A stretch of 64,000 nt of DNA, from the NCBI RefSeq assembly GCF_006874465.1, contig NZ_VIRL01000013.1, positions 1 through 64,000 of the forward strand, given 5' to 3'. Position numbers and translations under genes: made by a program. The notes beneath the pieces are model-generated. The model was not told the origin of the DNA. It saw nothing but the letters and a program-made list of their open reading frames with translations, and made no database searches. Source of the DNA: Microbispora bryophytorum. Lineage in GTDB: Bacteria; Actinomycetota; Actinomycetes; Streptosporangiales; Streptosporangiaceae. Shown here in pieces: positions 34,160-42,241 of the stretch (position 1 is its first letter; every line of letters begins with the position of its first letter).

Positions 34160-35581
34160 ATGACAGTGCTGGACAGCAGGACGGTGGCCGACGCCGCCGG
34201 AGCAGCCGCCGTCGACCATCGTGACCCCCTGGTGCGCCTCGGCCACCTGCTGGACGAGGGCTCGATCCGGCCGATCACCCCCGAGGACAAGAGCGGCGTG
34301 CGTGCGGTGGCCGGGCGCGTCGAAGGTGTGCCGGTCGTGGCGTTCTGCAGCGATGCCCGGGTCCAGGGCGGCGCGATGGGCGCGGAGGGCTGTGAGCACA
34401 TCGTCCACGCCTACGACGTGGCCGTGCGCGAGCGGGTGCCGATCATCGGCCTCTGGCACTCCGGCGGCGCCCGGCTCGCCGAGGGCGCGGAGTCCCTGCA
34501 CGCGGTCGGCCGGGTGTTCGCCGCCATGACCAAGGCGTCGGGCGTGGTCCCCCAGATCTCCGTCGTGGTCGGCCCGGTGGCCGGCGGCGGCGCCTACGGC
34601 CCCGCCCTGACCGACATCGTGATCCTCGCCGACAACGGCCGCATCTTCGTCACCGGACCGGACGTCGTGCGCAGCGTGACCGGCGAGGAGACCGACATGG
34701 CCTCGCTCGGCGGGCCGGAGCCGCACAGCAAGCGCAGCGGCGTCGTCCACGTCGTCACCAAGGACGAGCCCGAGGCGATGCTGCGGGCCCGTCAGCTCGC
34801 CTGCCTGCTCGGCCACCAGGGCCGCGTGCGCGGCGATGTCGACGAGGTCGACTTCGGCACCCTGCTCCCCGACAACCCCCGCCGCGCCTACGACGTGCAC
34901 CCGCTGGTCAAGGGGCTGCTCGACGAGCCCGGCGTGGAGCTGCACCCCAAGTGGGCGCCGAACATCGTCACCACCCTGGGCCGGCTCGGCGGCCGCACGG
35001 TCGGCGTCATCGCCAACAACCCCATGCGGCTCGGCGGCTGCCTCGACTCCACCTCCGCAGAGAAGGCCGCCCGGTTCGTCCGGATGTGTGATGCCTTCGG
35101 GGTGCCGCTGGTGGTGCTCGTGGACGTGCCGGGCTACCTCCCCGGAGTCGGCCAGGAGCACGACGGGATCGTACGGCGCGGCGCGAAGCTGCTGCACGCG
35201 TTCGCCGAGGCGTCCGTGCCCCGCATCACACTGATCACCCGCAAGGCGTACGGCGGCGCCTACATCGCGATGAACTCCCGCTCGCTCGGCGCGACCCGCG
35301 TGTTCGCCTGGCCGGGCATCCAGGTGGCGGTCATGGGCGCGGTCGCCGCGGTGCGCATCCTCAAGCGGCGTGAGCTCGCCGCCGCCCCGGAGGAGGAGCG
35401 CTCCGCGCTCGAGGCCCGGCTGGCCGAGGAGCACGAGAAGACGGCGGGCGGCCTGCAGCGCGCCCTCGACCTCGGCGTGATCGACGAGGTGATCGAGCCG
35501 GCCAAGACGCGTGGCGCGATCGCCCGGGTGCTCTCCCAGGCCACCCCGGCCCGGGGCGCCCACGGCAACATCCCGCTCTGA
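34160..35581 (+). CDS. accD: acyl-CoA carboxylase beta (carboxyltransferase) subunit
   Basis: A 473-residue carboxyltransferase with N- and C-terminal crotonase-like halves, as in AccD/PccB proteins. The N-terminal half includes VAFCSDARVQGGAMGAEGCE and the oxyanion-type GPVAGGGAYGPALTD; the C-terminal half has LVDVPGYLPGVGQEHDGIVR and TRKAYGGAYIAM. It makes malonyl-CoA (or methylmalonyl-CoA) with a biotinylated alpha subunit encoded elsewhere. The location after fabF matches AccD6 of mycobacteria. It is the last gene of the operon; a terminator follows. Confidence 0.92.
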   Translation: MTVLDSRTVADAAGAAAVDHRDPLVRLGHLLDEGSIRPITPEDKSGVRAVAGRVEGVPVVAFCSDARVQGGAMGAEGCEHIVHAYDVAVRERVPIIGLWHSGGARLAEGAESLHAVGRVFAAMTKASGVVPQISVVVGPVAGGGAYGPALTDIVILADNGRIFVTGPDVVRSVTGEETDMASLGGPEPHSKRSGVVHVVTKDEPEAMLRARQLACLLGHQGRVRGDVDEVDFGTLLPDNPRRAYDVHPLVKGLLDEPGVELHPKWAPNIVTTLGRLGGRTVGVIANNPMRLGGCLDSTSAEKAARFVRMCDAFGVPLVVLVDVPGYLPGVGQEHDGIVRRGAKLLHAFAEASVPRITLITRKAYGGAYIAMNSRSLGATRVFAWPGIQVAVMGAVAAVRILKRRELAAAPEEERSALEARLAEEHEKTAGGLQRALDLGVIDEVIEPAKTRGAIARVLSQATPARGAHGNIPL

Positions 35582-35591
35582 CGACGCGTGA

Positions 35592-35626
35592 AAGGCGCCG
35601 GTCCCCACTCAGGGGGCTGGCGCCTT
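35592..35626 (+). terminator. terminator of the fatty-acid operon
   Basis: aaggcgcc and ggcgcctt form the base of a near-perfect stem extended by GC pairs (gtcccc / gggggct with minor mismatches), 11 bases after accD. It also lies just before the end of the convergent DUF3145 gene. Confidence 0.75.
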
Positions 35627-35644
35627 CGCGTATGGAGGCGGGCG

Positions 35645-36142
35645 TCAGACGGCCGCGTGCAGCCAGCGCACCGGCGCGCCCTCGCCCGCGTACCGGAACG
35701 ACTCCAGCTCCTCGTCCCACTGCTTGCCGAGCAGCCGGTCGAGCTCGTCCTCAAGGACGACCCGGCCCTGGGCGGCCATCAGCATCACGTTGCGTAGCCG
35801 GTCCTCGGGGATCAGGATGTCCCCGTTCGCGCCGACGACCGCCGTGAAGGCGCCCAGCGTCGGCGTGTAGGCGTGCCGGGAGCCGTCGACACCCGGCGAG
35901 GCGTCTTCGGTTATCTCGAACCGGATGCGCTGCCAGCCCATGAGTGAGGACGTGATCGCCGCGGCCGTGCCGGGACGCCCCTCCCACTCGGCCTGGGCCC
36001 GCAAGGTCCCGGGCGCGGCGGGCTGGGCGGTCCACGTCAGGTCGACGGGAACGCCAATAACGCCTGCGACGGCCCACTCGATGTGCGGGCACAGCGCAGG
36101 CTGAGCCGAGTGGACGTACAGGACGCCACGAGCAGCAGCCAC
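35645..36142 (-). CDS. DUF3145 family protein
   Basis: A 165-residue protein from GTG 36142, which has gggagg five bases upstream. It opens AAARGVLYVHSAQPALCPHI and includes GWQRIRFEITEDAS and the ending FRYAGEGAPVRWLHAAV. The family is restricted to actinobacteria, usually lies next to the fab/accD cluster, and has no known function. No signal or membrane segment is present. It is divergent from the subtilase-CHAT operon. Confidence 0.82.
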   Translation of the reverse strand: MAAARGVLYVHSAQPALCPHIEWAVAGVIGVPVDLTWTAQPAAPGTLRAQAEWEGRPGTAAAITSSLMGWQRIRFEITEDASPGVDGSRHAYTPTLGAFTAVVGANGDILIPEDRLRNVMLMAAQGRVVLEDELDRLLGKQWDEELESFRYAGEGAPVRWLHAAV

Positions 36143-36333
36143 CGGACCTCCCAATTCGCATGAGGTGCGCCTTCCCCAACGGCCTCATACTTGGAATGAT
36201 CACGGTTAGATGACTGTAGGAGAGACTACCGTCCGTCGCAGCCTGGCACCAGAGGGGGGTCATACCGATTGCGCTTGGCGACCAACTGAATCGGGAAGGA
36301 CGCGTTCCGTAACCATCACGGAAAGGCCCCCCG

Positions 36334-37353
36334 ATGCACAGCCGGCTCGTCGAACCCCTTCCGGGACGGCCCGTTCTCATCCGGCCGGACGAACTCCTGA
36401 CCTCCTCCCCCGCCGCCGTCGCCCGGTGGACCCTGGCCTCCGAGCCCCTTCCGGGCGCCGGCCGCGTCCATCGCGTACGGCTGCCGCCGGGCACCGACGT
36501 GATCGACCTGACGGCCACGCTCCGCGACCGGGGGCACGCCGCCTCCCCCAACCACGTCCTTTCCGGCCAGCCGCTGTTCTTCGGCGGGCCCGGCGGGCCG
36601 CCCCTGCCCGCGGCGGCGCCGCCGTACGAGCCGGGTGAGCCGGGCGAGGTCACCGTGGCGGTCCTCGACACCGGCGTGGCGCCGCACCCCTGGCTGGCGC
36701 GGTGGTACAGCGACGACATCGCCGAGACTCCCGACGCGGACGGCGACGGCGCGCGCGACCGGCAGGCGGGGCACGGCACGTTCGTGGCCGGGCTGATCCT
36801 GCGGCACGCGCCCGGCGTACGGCTGCGCGTCCTGCGCCTTCTCGACAGCGACGGCGTCAGCGACGAGGCGGCGCTGCTGCGCGCGCTCCCCGCGCTGCGC
36901 GGCGGCCGGACCGACGTGCTGAACCTCTCCTTCGGCGGGCACACCTTCGACGACGCGCCGCCCCTCGGGCTGGCCGAGGCGCTCGCGGGCTTCCCCGCCG
37001 TCGTCGCGTGCGCGGGCAACACCGCGTCGTCGCGTCCCTTCTGGCCCGCGGCCCTGCCCGGCGTGGTCGCGGTCGGCGCGCTCGACGGCGACGCCAGGGC
37101 CGGCTTCTCCGCGTACGGGCCCTGGGTGGACGTCTGGGCCCCGGGCGTCGGCCTGGTCAGCAGCTTCCTCGATTACGGCGACTTCCACGGCTACGCCACC
37201 TGGAGCGGTACCTCGTTCGCCGCCGCCGTCGTCACCGGCGCGCTCGCCCGCCTGTGCCGGGAGGCTTCGCCGGGCCCGGCCGTACGGCGCCTGCTCGACG
37301 GCGGCCGGCAGGTGGCGGATATCGGGGTGGTCGTGACGAGCGGAGATCGATAG
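36334..37353 (+). CDS. S8 subtilase without signal peptide (first gene of CHAT operon)
   Basis: A 339-residue subtilisin-like protein with all catalytic residues: Asp112 in AVLDTGVAPH, His147 in GHGTFVAGL, Asn229 in CAGNT and Ser294 in WSGTSFAAAVV. About 105 residues precede the domain; they lack a signal peptide or lipobox and may be an inhibitory or binding segment. The enzyme is therefore expected in the cytoplasm, unlike the secreted subtilase at 2289. The ribosome site is gaaagg before the ATG at 36334. It is followed 45 bases later by a sigma-factor gene. It could mature or cleave the CHAT protein, the sigma factor or a regulator; this is inference. Confidence 0.88.
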   Translation: MHSRLVEPLPGRPVLIRPDELLTSSPAAVARWTLASEPLPGAGRVHRVRLPPGTDVIDLTATLRDRGHAASPNHVLSGQPLFFGGPGGPPLPAAAPPYEPGEPGEVTVAVLDTGVAPHPWLARWYSDDIAETPDADGDGARDRQAGHGTFVAGLILRHAPGVRLRVLRLLDSDGVSDEAALLRALPALRGGRTDVLNLSFGGHTFDDAPPLGLAEALAGFPAVVACAGNTASSRPFWPAALPGVVAVGALDGDARAGFSAYGPWVDVWAPGVGLVSSFLDYGDFHGYATWSGTSFAAAVVTGALARLCREASPGPAVRRLLDGGRQVADIGVVVTSGDR

Positions 37354-37398
37354 GGTTCCAGTCACCAAAGGCTTCCCTCCGATCGCGCAGAGTGACAG

Positions 37399-37923
37399 AT
37401 GCCGACAGACAACTCCCTCGCCATCATCGACCAGGCCGCCTGGGAGGACCTGGTCGCCCGATTCGACGGCAGGATGTGGGCGGTCGCCCGGGCGTTCGGG
37501 CTGAGCGCCGCCGACGCGGCCGACGCCGTGCAGGGCGCATGGCTCCGGCTCGTGGAGAACGCGGGCGCGATCCGCGACCCCGAACGGATCGGCGCGTGGC
37601 TCGTCACCACGACCCGCCACGAGGCGGCCCGGCTCAGCCGCAGGGCACGCGGTGAGGTGGTCTCCGACCTGGACGTGCCGGACACGGCGCTGCCCGACCC
37701 CACGGCGGCGGTTGTGGACGCCGAATTCGGCAGGCAGGTGTGGCGCAGGCTCGACCTGCTCGGTGAGCCGTGCCGGTCGCTCATCCGCCTCTACGTGCTC
37801 CACCCCGAGGCGCGGTACGCCCAGATAGCCGTCCGTCTCAATCTGCCGGTGGGCAGCATCGGTCCCACCCGGGCCCGCTGCATGGCCCGCCTGCGCACCC
37901 TGGTGGAGGAGGAGACCTCGTGA
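37399..37923 (+). CDS. ECF-type sigma factor of the CHAT operon
   Basis: A 174-residue sigma factor. Region 2 is visible as FGLSAADAADAVQGAWLRLV with ERIGAWLVTTTRHEAARLSR, and region 4 as ARYAQIAVRLNLPVGSIGPT RARCMARLR. Regions 1.1 and 3 are missing, as in ECF factors. No anti-sigma factor of a standard type (zinc-binding or membrane) is next to it. The following small gene overlaps it by four bases (GTGA) and takes the place where an anti-sigma would be. It likely directs transcription of its own operon or of response genes. Confidence 0.88.
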   Translation: MPTDNSLAIIDQAAWEDLVARFDGRMWAVARAFGLSAADAADAVQGAWLRLVENAGAIRDPERIGAWLVTTTRHEAARLSRRARGEVVSDLDVPDTALPDPTAAVVDAEFGRQVWRRLDLLGEPCRSLIRLYVLHPEARYAQIAVRLNLPVGSIGPTRARCMARLRTLVEEETS

Positions 37924-38378
37924 GGGAGGAATACCTGCTGGCGGCCCTGCGGATGGGAGCGGGCGCCGATCCGGTGCCGGAAGGCGTGTCGGCCTCCGCC
38001 CGGGCGGTCTTCGGCCTGCGGGTGCCCGGAGGAGTGCCCGCCGGGCCGGTCGACGTCTCCGTGCCGCCGGGAGCCCGCTCCTCCTCCGAGGCCGGGGCGG
38101 CGCCGGCCGGCCTCCGGCGCTTCAGCGCGGACGGCCTGGTCATCGATGTCGAGACGACCGTCGCCGACGGGCACCTGGAGGTGGCGGGTCAGGTGTCCCC
38201 CGCCCCCGGGCAGGACGCCAGGATCGAGGTGCGGACCCCGCACATCGCCAAGGTCCGCGTGCCCTCCGGCAGCGGCCACTTCGCGGTGGCCGGTCTGCCG
38301 CCCGGATGGGTCAGCGTCGTCTGCCACCGGCCCGGCCACCCTCCCGTCTTCACCCGCTGGATCCACGCGCGCCCATGA
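37920..38378 (+). CDS. small beta-rich protein of unknown function between sigma and CHAT genes
   Basis: I do not recognise this 152-residue protein. It starts at GTG 37920, overlapping the sigma stop, and ends overlapping the CHAT start (38375). Residues 1-30 are helical (REEYLLAALRMGAGADPVPE), a Pro/Gly/Ala-rich linker follows to about 70, and the last 80 residues look like a beta-sandwich with LRRFSADGLVIDVETTVADG and HFAVAGLPPGWVSVVCHRPG. The latter resembles carboxypeptidase-regulatory-like or other immunoglobulin-like folds. No Cys-His zinc motif or membrane segment is found. Position suggests an anti-sigma factor, protease substrate or adapter, but that is inference only. Confidence 0.75.
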   Translation: MREEYLLAALRMGAGADPVPEGVSASARAVFGLRVPGGVPAGPVDVSVPPGARSSSEAGAAPAGLRRFSADGLVIDVETTVADGHLEVAGQVSPAPGQDARIEVRTPHIAKVRVPSGSGHFAVAGLPPGWVSVVCHRPGHPPVFTRWIHARP

Positions 38379-41212
38379 CTTCTTCCGGGGACCCGCTGGA
38401 CGTGGGCCTGCTCGACAGGGCCGAGGCCGCCGTGCGGCTGTCCGCGACCGACCCTCGGCTGGCCCTCGCGGAGGCGAGAGCCGTACTGGACCTGGCCGCG
38501 GGCGCGTACGGCGAGGCGGCGTCGGTGGCGCTGCGCGCGACGGCGCTGGCGGCTCGCGAGCTGGGCGACCTCGAACTCGCCGGAGAGCGGCTGGAGGAGG
38601 CGATAGCGGCGGCGGGCCATGGGCTCCCGCGCCGGGTGGCGCAGGCCAGGATGTCGCTCGTCACGGTCAGGGCCCAGCTCGGCGACCCCGAGGGCGGGCT
38701 GCGCCTCGCCGACCTCGCCGAGCGGGATCTCACGGGAGCGGACCTCGCGAGGCTCGGCGTGCAGCGGTCGGTCGCCCTGATCCTGCTGGGGCGGCACGAG
38801 GAGGCCGTACGGCACTGCGACCGGGCGATCGGCCTGCTGGACGACGATCCCCTCTTCCGGGCGGGCGGGCTGCTGAACCGCGGCCTTGCCCACACCTACC
38901 TTGAGCAATACGGCGAGGGCGAGGCCGACCTGGCCGAGTGCGCCCGGGTCGCGAGGGCGGCCGGCCTGGACCACGTCGCGATGCTGGCGGAGGGCAACCT
39001 GCCGTTCGTGGCCGCCCGGCGCGGCGACATCGCCGCCGCCTTCGCGCGATACCGCGCGGCCGAGGCCGCGCTGTTCGGCTACCCCGAACGGCTCGCCGTG
39101 ATGCGTACGGACTTCGCCGAGGTGCTGGTGGCCGCACGGCTGCCCGGTGAGGCGCGCACGCTGCTCGAACAGGCCGTCCCCGAACTGGTCGCGGCCGGGG
39201 CTCAGGCGGCGCTCCCCGGCGCGCGGCTGCTGCTGGCCCAGGCCGCGCTCCTCGCCGGGGACGCCCCGCTGGCCGAGACGACGGCGCGTACGGCGCTCGC
39301 GGAGCTGGACGCGCAGGGCAGGGCGGCCTGGCTGCCGCTGGCCAGGGAGGTCGTCCTACGCGCCCGGCTCGCGGAGACCCCCACCCCGCCGGCCGCGCAC
39401 GCACGGGACGCGACGGCGCGGACCCAGGCCGGCGGCACACGGGACGCGACGGCGCAGACCCAGGCCGGCGGCACACGGGATGCAACGCCGCAGACCCAAG
39501 GCGGCGGCACACGGGATGCGACGCCGCAGACCCAAGGCGGCGACAGGCCGAGCGCGACGGGGGCCGAGCGCCTGGTCACCGACCTGGTCGCCTGCGCCGA
39601 CGACCTCGCGGCGTGCGGCTGGCCCGGGGCCTCGGCGGCGCTGCGGCTCACCGCCGCGGCGGCGGCCGTGCGGCTGGGCGCGATCACGCCCGCCCTCCCG
39701 CAACTCGATCGCGTCGCCGCCACCGCCACCCGCCCGCTCGTGCGGTGGCACGCGGTGGCGATGCGGCACCGGTTGGACGGGGACCTCGATCGGGCCCTGG
39801 CGGCCGCGGCACGGGGCATCGACGCCGTGCACGCGCCGGGCGGCGGCGCCCAGAGTGACGACGCCCAGAGTGACGGCGCCGGTCCGCGCGACCGGGACCC
39901 GGATCGGGACCCGGCTCGGAACGCGGCTGGGGACGCGGATCGGGACCCGGATCGGGACCCGACTCGGGACGCGGAACTGCGGGTGCACGCGGCGCGGCCG
40001 GCCGAGGATCTCGCCGCGTTCGGCCTGGAGATCGCCCTCGACCGGGCCCGGCGGACGGGCGACGCGCGGACGGTGCTCGTGTGGGCCGAGCGATGGCGGG
40101 CGGTCGTGCGCGGCGCCGCGGCTCCCACGTCAGCGCTTCACGGTGTGCCGCCCGCCGGATCCGGGCTCCTCGTGGAGCTCGTACGGCGCGGCGACGACCT
40201 GTTCGCCGTCACCGCCGGTTCGAAGGGATGCGTGCTGCGGGCCCTCGGCTCCTACCAGGCGGCGGTGGAGGCGACCGTGCGGATCCGGTACGGCCTGCGC
40301 CGCCGCGCTCTGCAAGACGCCCTGCGCGATGCCCCGCGCGACGCCCGGCACGACGCCCTGCGCGACGCCCGGCACGACGCGGGCGATCTTCCCGGGGCTG
40401 CGGACGCGGGCGATCTTCCCGGGGCGGCGGACGAGGGGATCGCCCGTGAGCTGTCCGCGCTCGACCACGCCCTCCTGTCCGGTCCCGGCACCCTCACGTC
40501 AGCGGGGGGCCGGCCCGGCGGGCCGGTGACGATCGTGCCCACCGGAGCGTTGTGCACGCTCCCCTGGCCGCTGCTTCCCTCGCTGCGCGGCCGGCCCGTG
40601 TCGGTGGCGGCCGACGCCGCCGCGTGGCTCGCCCCGCGCCCGCGCCCGGCCGGTGTCCCTCTGGTGCTGTCACTCGCGGGACCGGGGCTCGACCACGCCG
40701 CGGCCGAGGCCGACATGGTGGCCGCCGCGCACGCGCGGTCGCGGCGCGTCGCGGCCACCAGGGCGGAGGCGCTCGGCGCGCTGGAGCGGGCCGACGTGCT
40801 CCACATCGCGGCCCACGGGATGTTCAGCCCGCGTGGGCCCATGCTGTCGCAGATCATGCTCGACGACGGGCCGCTCATGGCCTATGACCTGCTGGCCGCG
40901 CGGCGGGTCCCCCGTCTCGTGGTGCTGTCGGCCTGCGACGCCGGGATGGCCCACGCCCCGGTGGACGGCGCGGCGCTGGGCCTCGCCGGGGCCTTCCTCG
41001 ACGGCGCCGCCCGCAACGGGGACGCCGCGTGCGTGGTGGCCGGCGTGGTGCCGGTGCGCGACGACGAGGCGCTGACGCTCATGACGGTTTTCCACACGCT
41101 GCTCGCCGAGGGGCGCTCCCCCGCCGAGGCGCTGGCCCAGGCGTCGGAGAAGACGGCCGTGCCGGGCTTCGTCTGCTTCGGCGCCGGCGACGAGCCCCTC
41201 GTCGCCGTTTGA
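38375..41212 (+). CDS. TPR-CHAT caspase-like protease
   Basis: A 945-residue protein from ATG 38375. The N-terminal 340 residues are Ala/Leu/Arg-rich helical repeats of the TPR kind (for example ALILLGRHEEAVRHCDRAIG LLDDD and NRGLAHTYLEQYGEGEADLA). A linker of 12-residue repeats covers 344-391. More helices follow, interrupted by two other low-complexity repeats. The CHAT peptidase domain covers about 715-945 and holds both catalytic residues: His814 in HIAAHGMF and Cys854 in LSACDAGM. CHAT proteases belong to the caspase-separase clan and often execute immune or cell-death responses. The TPR part may bind the trigger or substrate. It is the last gene of the operon. Confidence 0.9.
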   Translation: MTSSGDPLDVGLLDRAEAAVRLSATDPRLALAEARAVLDLAAGAYGEAASVALRATALAARELGDLELAGERLEEAIAAAGHGLPRRVAQARMSLVTVRAQLGDPEGGLRLADLAERDLTGADLARLGVQRSVALILLGRHEEAVRHCDRAIGLLDDDPLFRAGGLLNRGLAHTYLEQYGEGEADLAECARVARAAGLDHVAMLAEGNLPFVAARRGDIAAAFARYRAAEAALFGYPERLAVMRTDFAEVLVAARLPGEARTLLEQAVPELVAAGAQAALPGARLLLAQAALLAGDAPLAETTARTALAELDAQGRAAWLPLAREVVLRARLAETPTPPAAHARDATARTQAGGTRDATAQTQAGGTRDATPQTQGGGTRDATPQTQGGDRPSATGAERLVTDLVACADDLAACGWPGASAALRLTAAAAAVRLGAITPALPQLDRVAATATRPLVRWHAVAMRHRLDGDLDRALAAAARGIDAVHAPGGGAQSDDAQSDGAGPRDRDPDRDPARNAAGDADRDPDRDPTRDAELRVHAARPAEDLAAFGLEIALDRARRTGDARTVLVWAERWRAVVRGAAAPTSALHGVPPAGSGLLVELVRRGDDLFAVTAGSKGCVLRALGSYQAAVEATVRIRYGLRRRALQDALRDAPRDARHDALRDARHDAGDLPGAADAGDLPGAADEGIARELSALDHALLSGPGTLTSAGGRPGGPVTIVPTGALCTLPWPLLPSLRGRPVSVAADAAAWLAPRPRPAGVPLVLSLAGPGLDHAAAEADMVAAAHARSRRVAATRAEALGALERADVLHIAAHGMFSPRGPMLSQIMLDDGPLMAYDLLAARRVPRLVVLSACDAGMAHAPVDGAALGLAGAFLDGAARNGDAACVVAGVVPVRDDEALTLMTVFHTLLAEGRSPAEALAQASEKTAVPGFVCFGAGDEPLVAV
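39404..39547 (+). repeat. four 36-bp repeats inside the CHAT gene
   Basis: Four in-frame copies encode RDAT(A/P)(R/Q)TQ(A/G)GGT (the last ends GDR). Sequence between copies is nearly identical, so copy number probably varies among strains. The repeat forms a flexible linker. Confidence 0.9.
39887..39975 (+). repeat. 12-bp-type repeats (RD/DP-rich linker) inside the CHAT gene
   Basis: Degenerate copies of cgggacccggat encode a run of RDPDRDP-type residues (about residues 505-535). It is the second low-complexity linker in the protein. Confidence 0.8.
40312..40434 (+). repeat. third repeat region in the CHAT gene
   Basis: First come degenerate copies of gacgcccggcacgac encoding (A/H)DA(L/R)RDA-type residues, then two copies of gcgggcgatcttcccggggc encoding ADAGDLPGA. 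It is a flexible insert ahead of the CHAT domain. Confidence 0.75.
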
Positions 41213-41240
41213 CGCGCCGCGCCCTCACCGACGGCGCTGC

Positions 41241-41317
41241 CTGCCGCCCTCCGCATCCCGCCGCCCCCCGTATCCCGCTGCCGCGCTCCGCATCCCGCTG
41301 CCGCCTTCCGCATCCCG
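41241..41317. repeat. four tandem repeats downstream of the CHAT gene
   Basis: Copies of ctgccgccctccgcatcccg (20, 17, 20, 20 bases) fill the gap between the convergent CHAT and sulfurtransferase genes. Confidence 0.85.
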
Positions 41318-41355
41318 GTCGGGGGGCGCCCACGGTCGCGCCACTCCCTATCCCG

Positions 41356-42168
41356 TCAGCCGGTCGCGACCGGCCTTCCGGGGTCGGCGACCCAGTTGGA
41401 CCACGAGCCGGCGTACAGGGCGGCCGACAGCCCGGCGATCTCCAGCGCGAGCACCTCGTGGGCGGCCGTGACCCCCGATCCGCAGTACGCGCCGACGGGC
41501 AGGCCCTCGACCGCCCCGAGGCTGTTGAAGCGCTCGCGGAGGAACTCCCTGTTGTGGAATCGCCCGCCGGGCTCGACGTTCCCGGTGGTGGGGGCGCTGA
41601 CCGCGCCCGGGATGTGCCCGGCGACCGGGTCGATGGGCTCCACCTCACCCCGGTAGCGCTCGGCCGCCCTGGCGTCGAGCAGCACGCCGTCGGACGCCAG
41701 CGCGGCGGCCTGATCGGCGTCGAGTACCGGCATCCCTCCCGGCCGCGCGGTGAAGTCGCCCGGCGGGACGGGGCTCTCGTCCTTGGCCAGCGGCAACCCC
41801 GCCCGGGTCCAGGCCCGCAGCCCGCCGTCGAGCACACGCACGTCGCCGTGGCCGAAGTAACGCAGCGTCCACCAGGCCCTGGCCGCCGCCGTCGAGTCGG
41901 CCTCGTCGTAGACGACCACCGGCCGGCCGTCGGACACCCCGAGGCGGCGCATCGCCTCCTGGAACGCCTCCGGCGCGGGCAGCGGGTGCCGTCCGGCGGG
42001 CCCGGCCGGGGCGGCGAGATCGGTGTTCAGGTCGCAGAAGACCGCGCCGGGGATGTGGCCCTCGCGGTACGCCTCGACGCCGGGCGGCCCGCCCAGTCGC
42101 CAGCGGACGTCGAGAATCGCGGCGTCGCCGATCGCGGCGAGCTCCTCAGAAGTGATCAGCGGGCTCAT
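41356..42168 (-). CDS. two-domain sulfurtransferase (rhodanese type)
   Basis: A 270-residue protein with two rhodanese domains (about 5-125 and 145-265). The second holds the active-site cysteine, Cys229 in GAYCGSGVTAAHEVLAL. CGSGVT is of the 3-mercaptopyruvate sulfurtransferase type more than thiosulfate type (CRKGVT). It transfers sulfur to cyanide or thiol acceptors in the cytoplasm. The ATG at 42168 has gaggggatg upstream. It is convergent with the CHAT gene and 73 bases from the isochorismatase-like gene, without evidence of cooperation. Confidence 0.88.
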   Translation of the reverse strand: MSPLITSEELAAIGDAAILDVRWRLGGPPGVEAYREGHIPGAVFCDLNTDLAAPAGPAGRHPLPAPEAFQEAMRRLGVSDGRPVVVYDEADSTAAARAWWTLRYFGHGDVRVLDGGLRAWTRAGLPLAKDESPVPPGDFTARPGGMPVLDADQAAALASDGVLLDARAAERYRGEVEPIDPVAGHIPGAVSAPTTGNVEPGGRFHNREFLRERFNSLGAVEGLPVGAYCGSGVTAAHEVLALEIAGLSAALYAGSWSNWVADPGRPVATG

Positions 42169-42241
42169 GCCATCCCCTCGCCTCGGACCCCTGTCGGACG
42201 GTGCCCAGCCATTGTGTCAAGCCGGCGGAGCTCCCCGCGCC

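Noticed and set aside
39404-39547. Repeats in the CHAT gene considered as a sign of a frameshift or misassembly.
   Set aside because: The unit is 36 bp, keeps the frame, and the protein continues normally on both sides.
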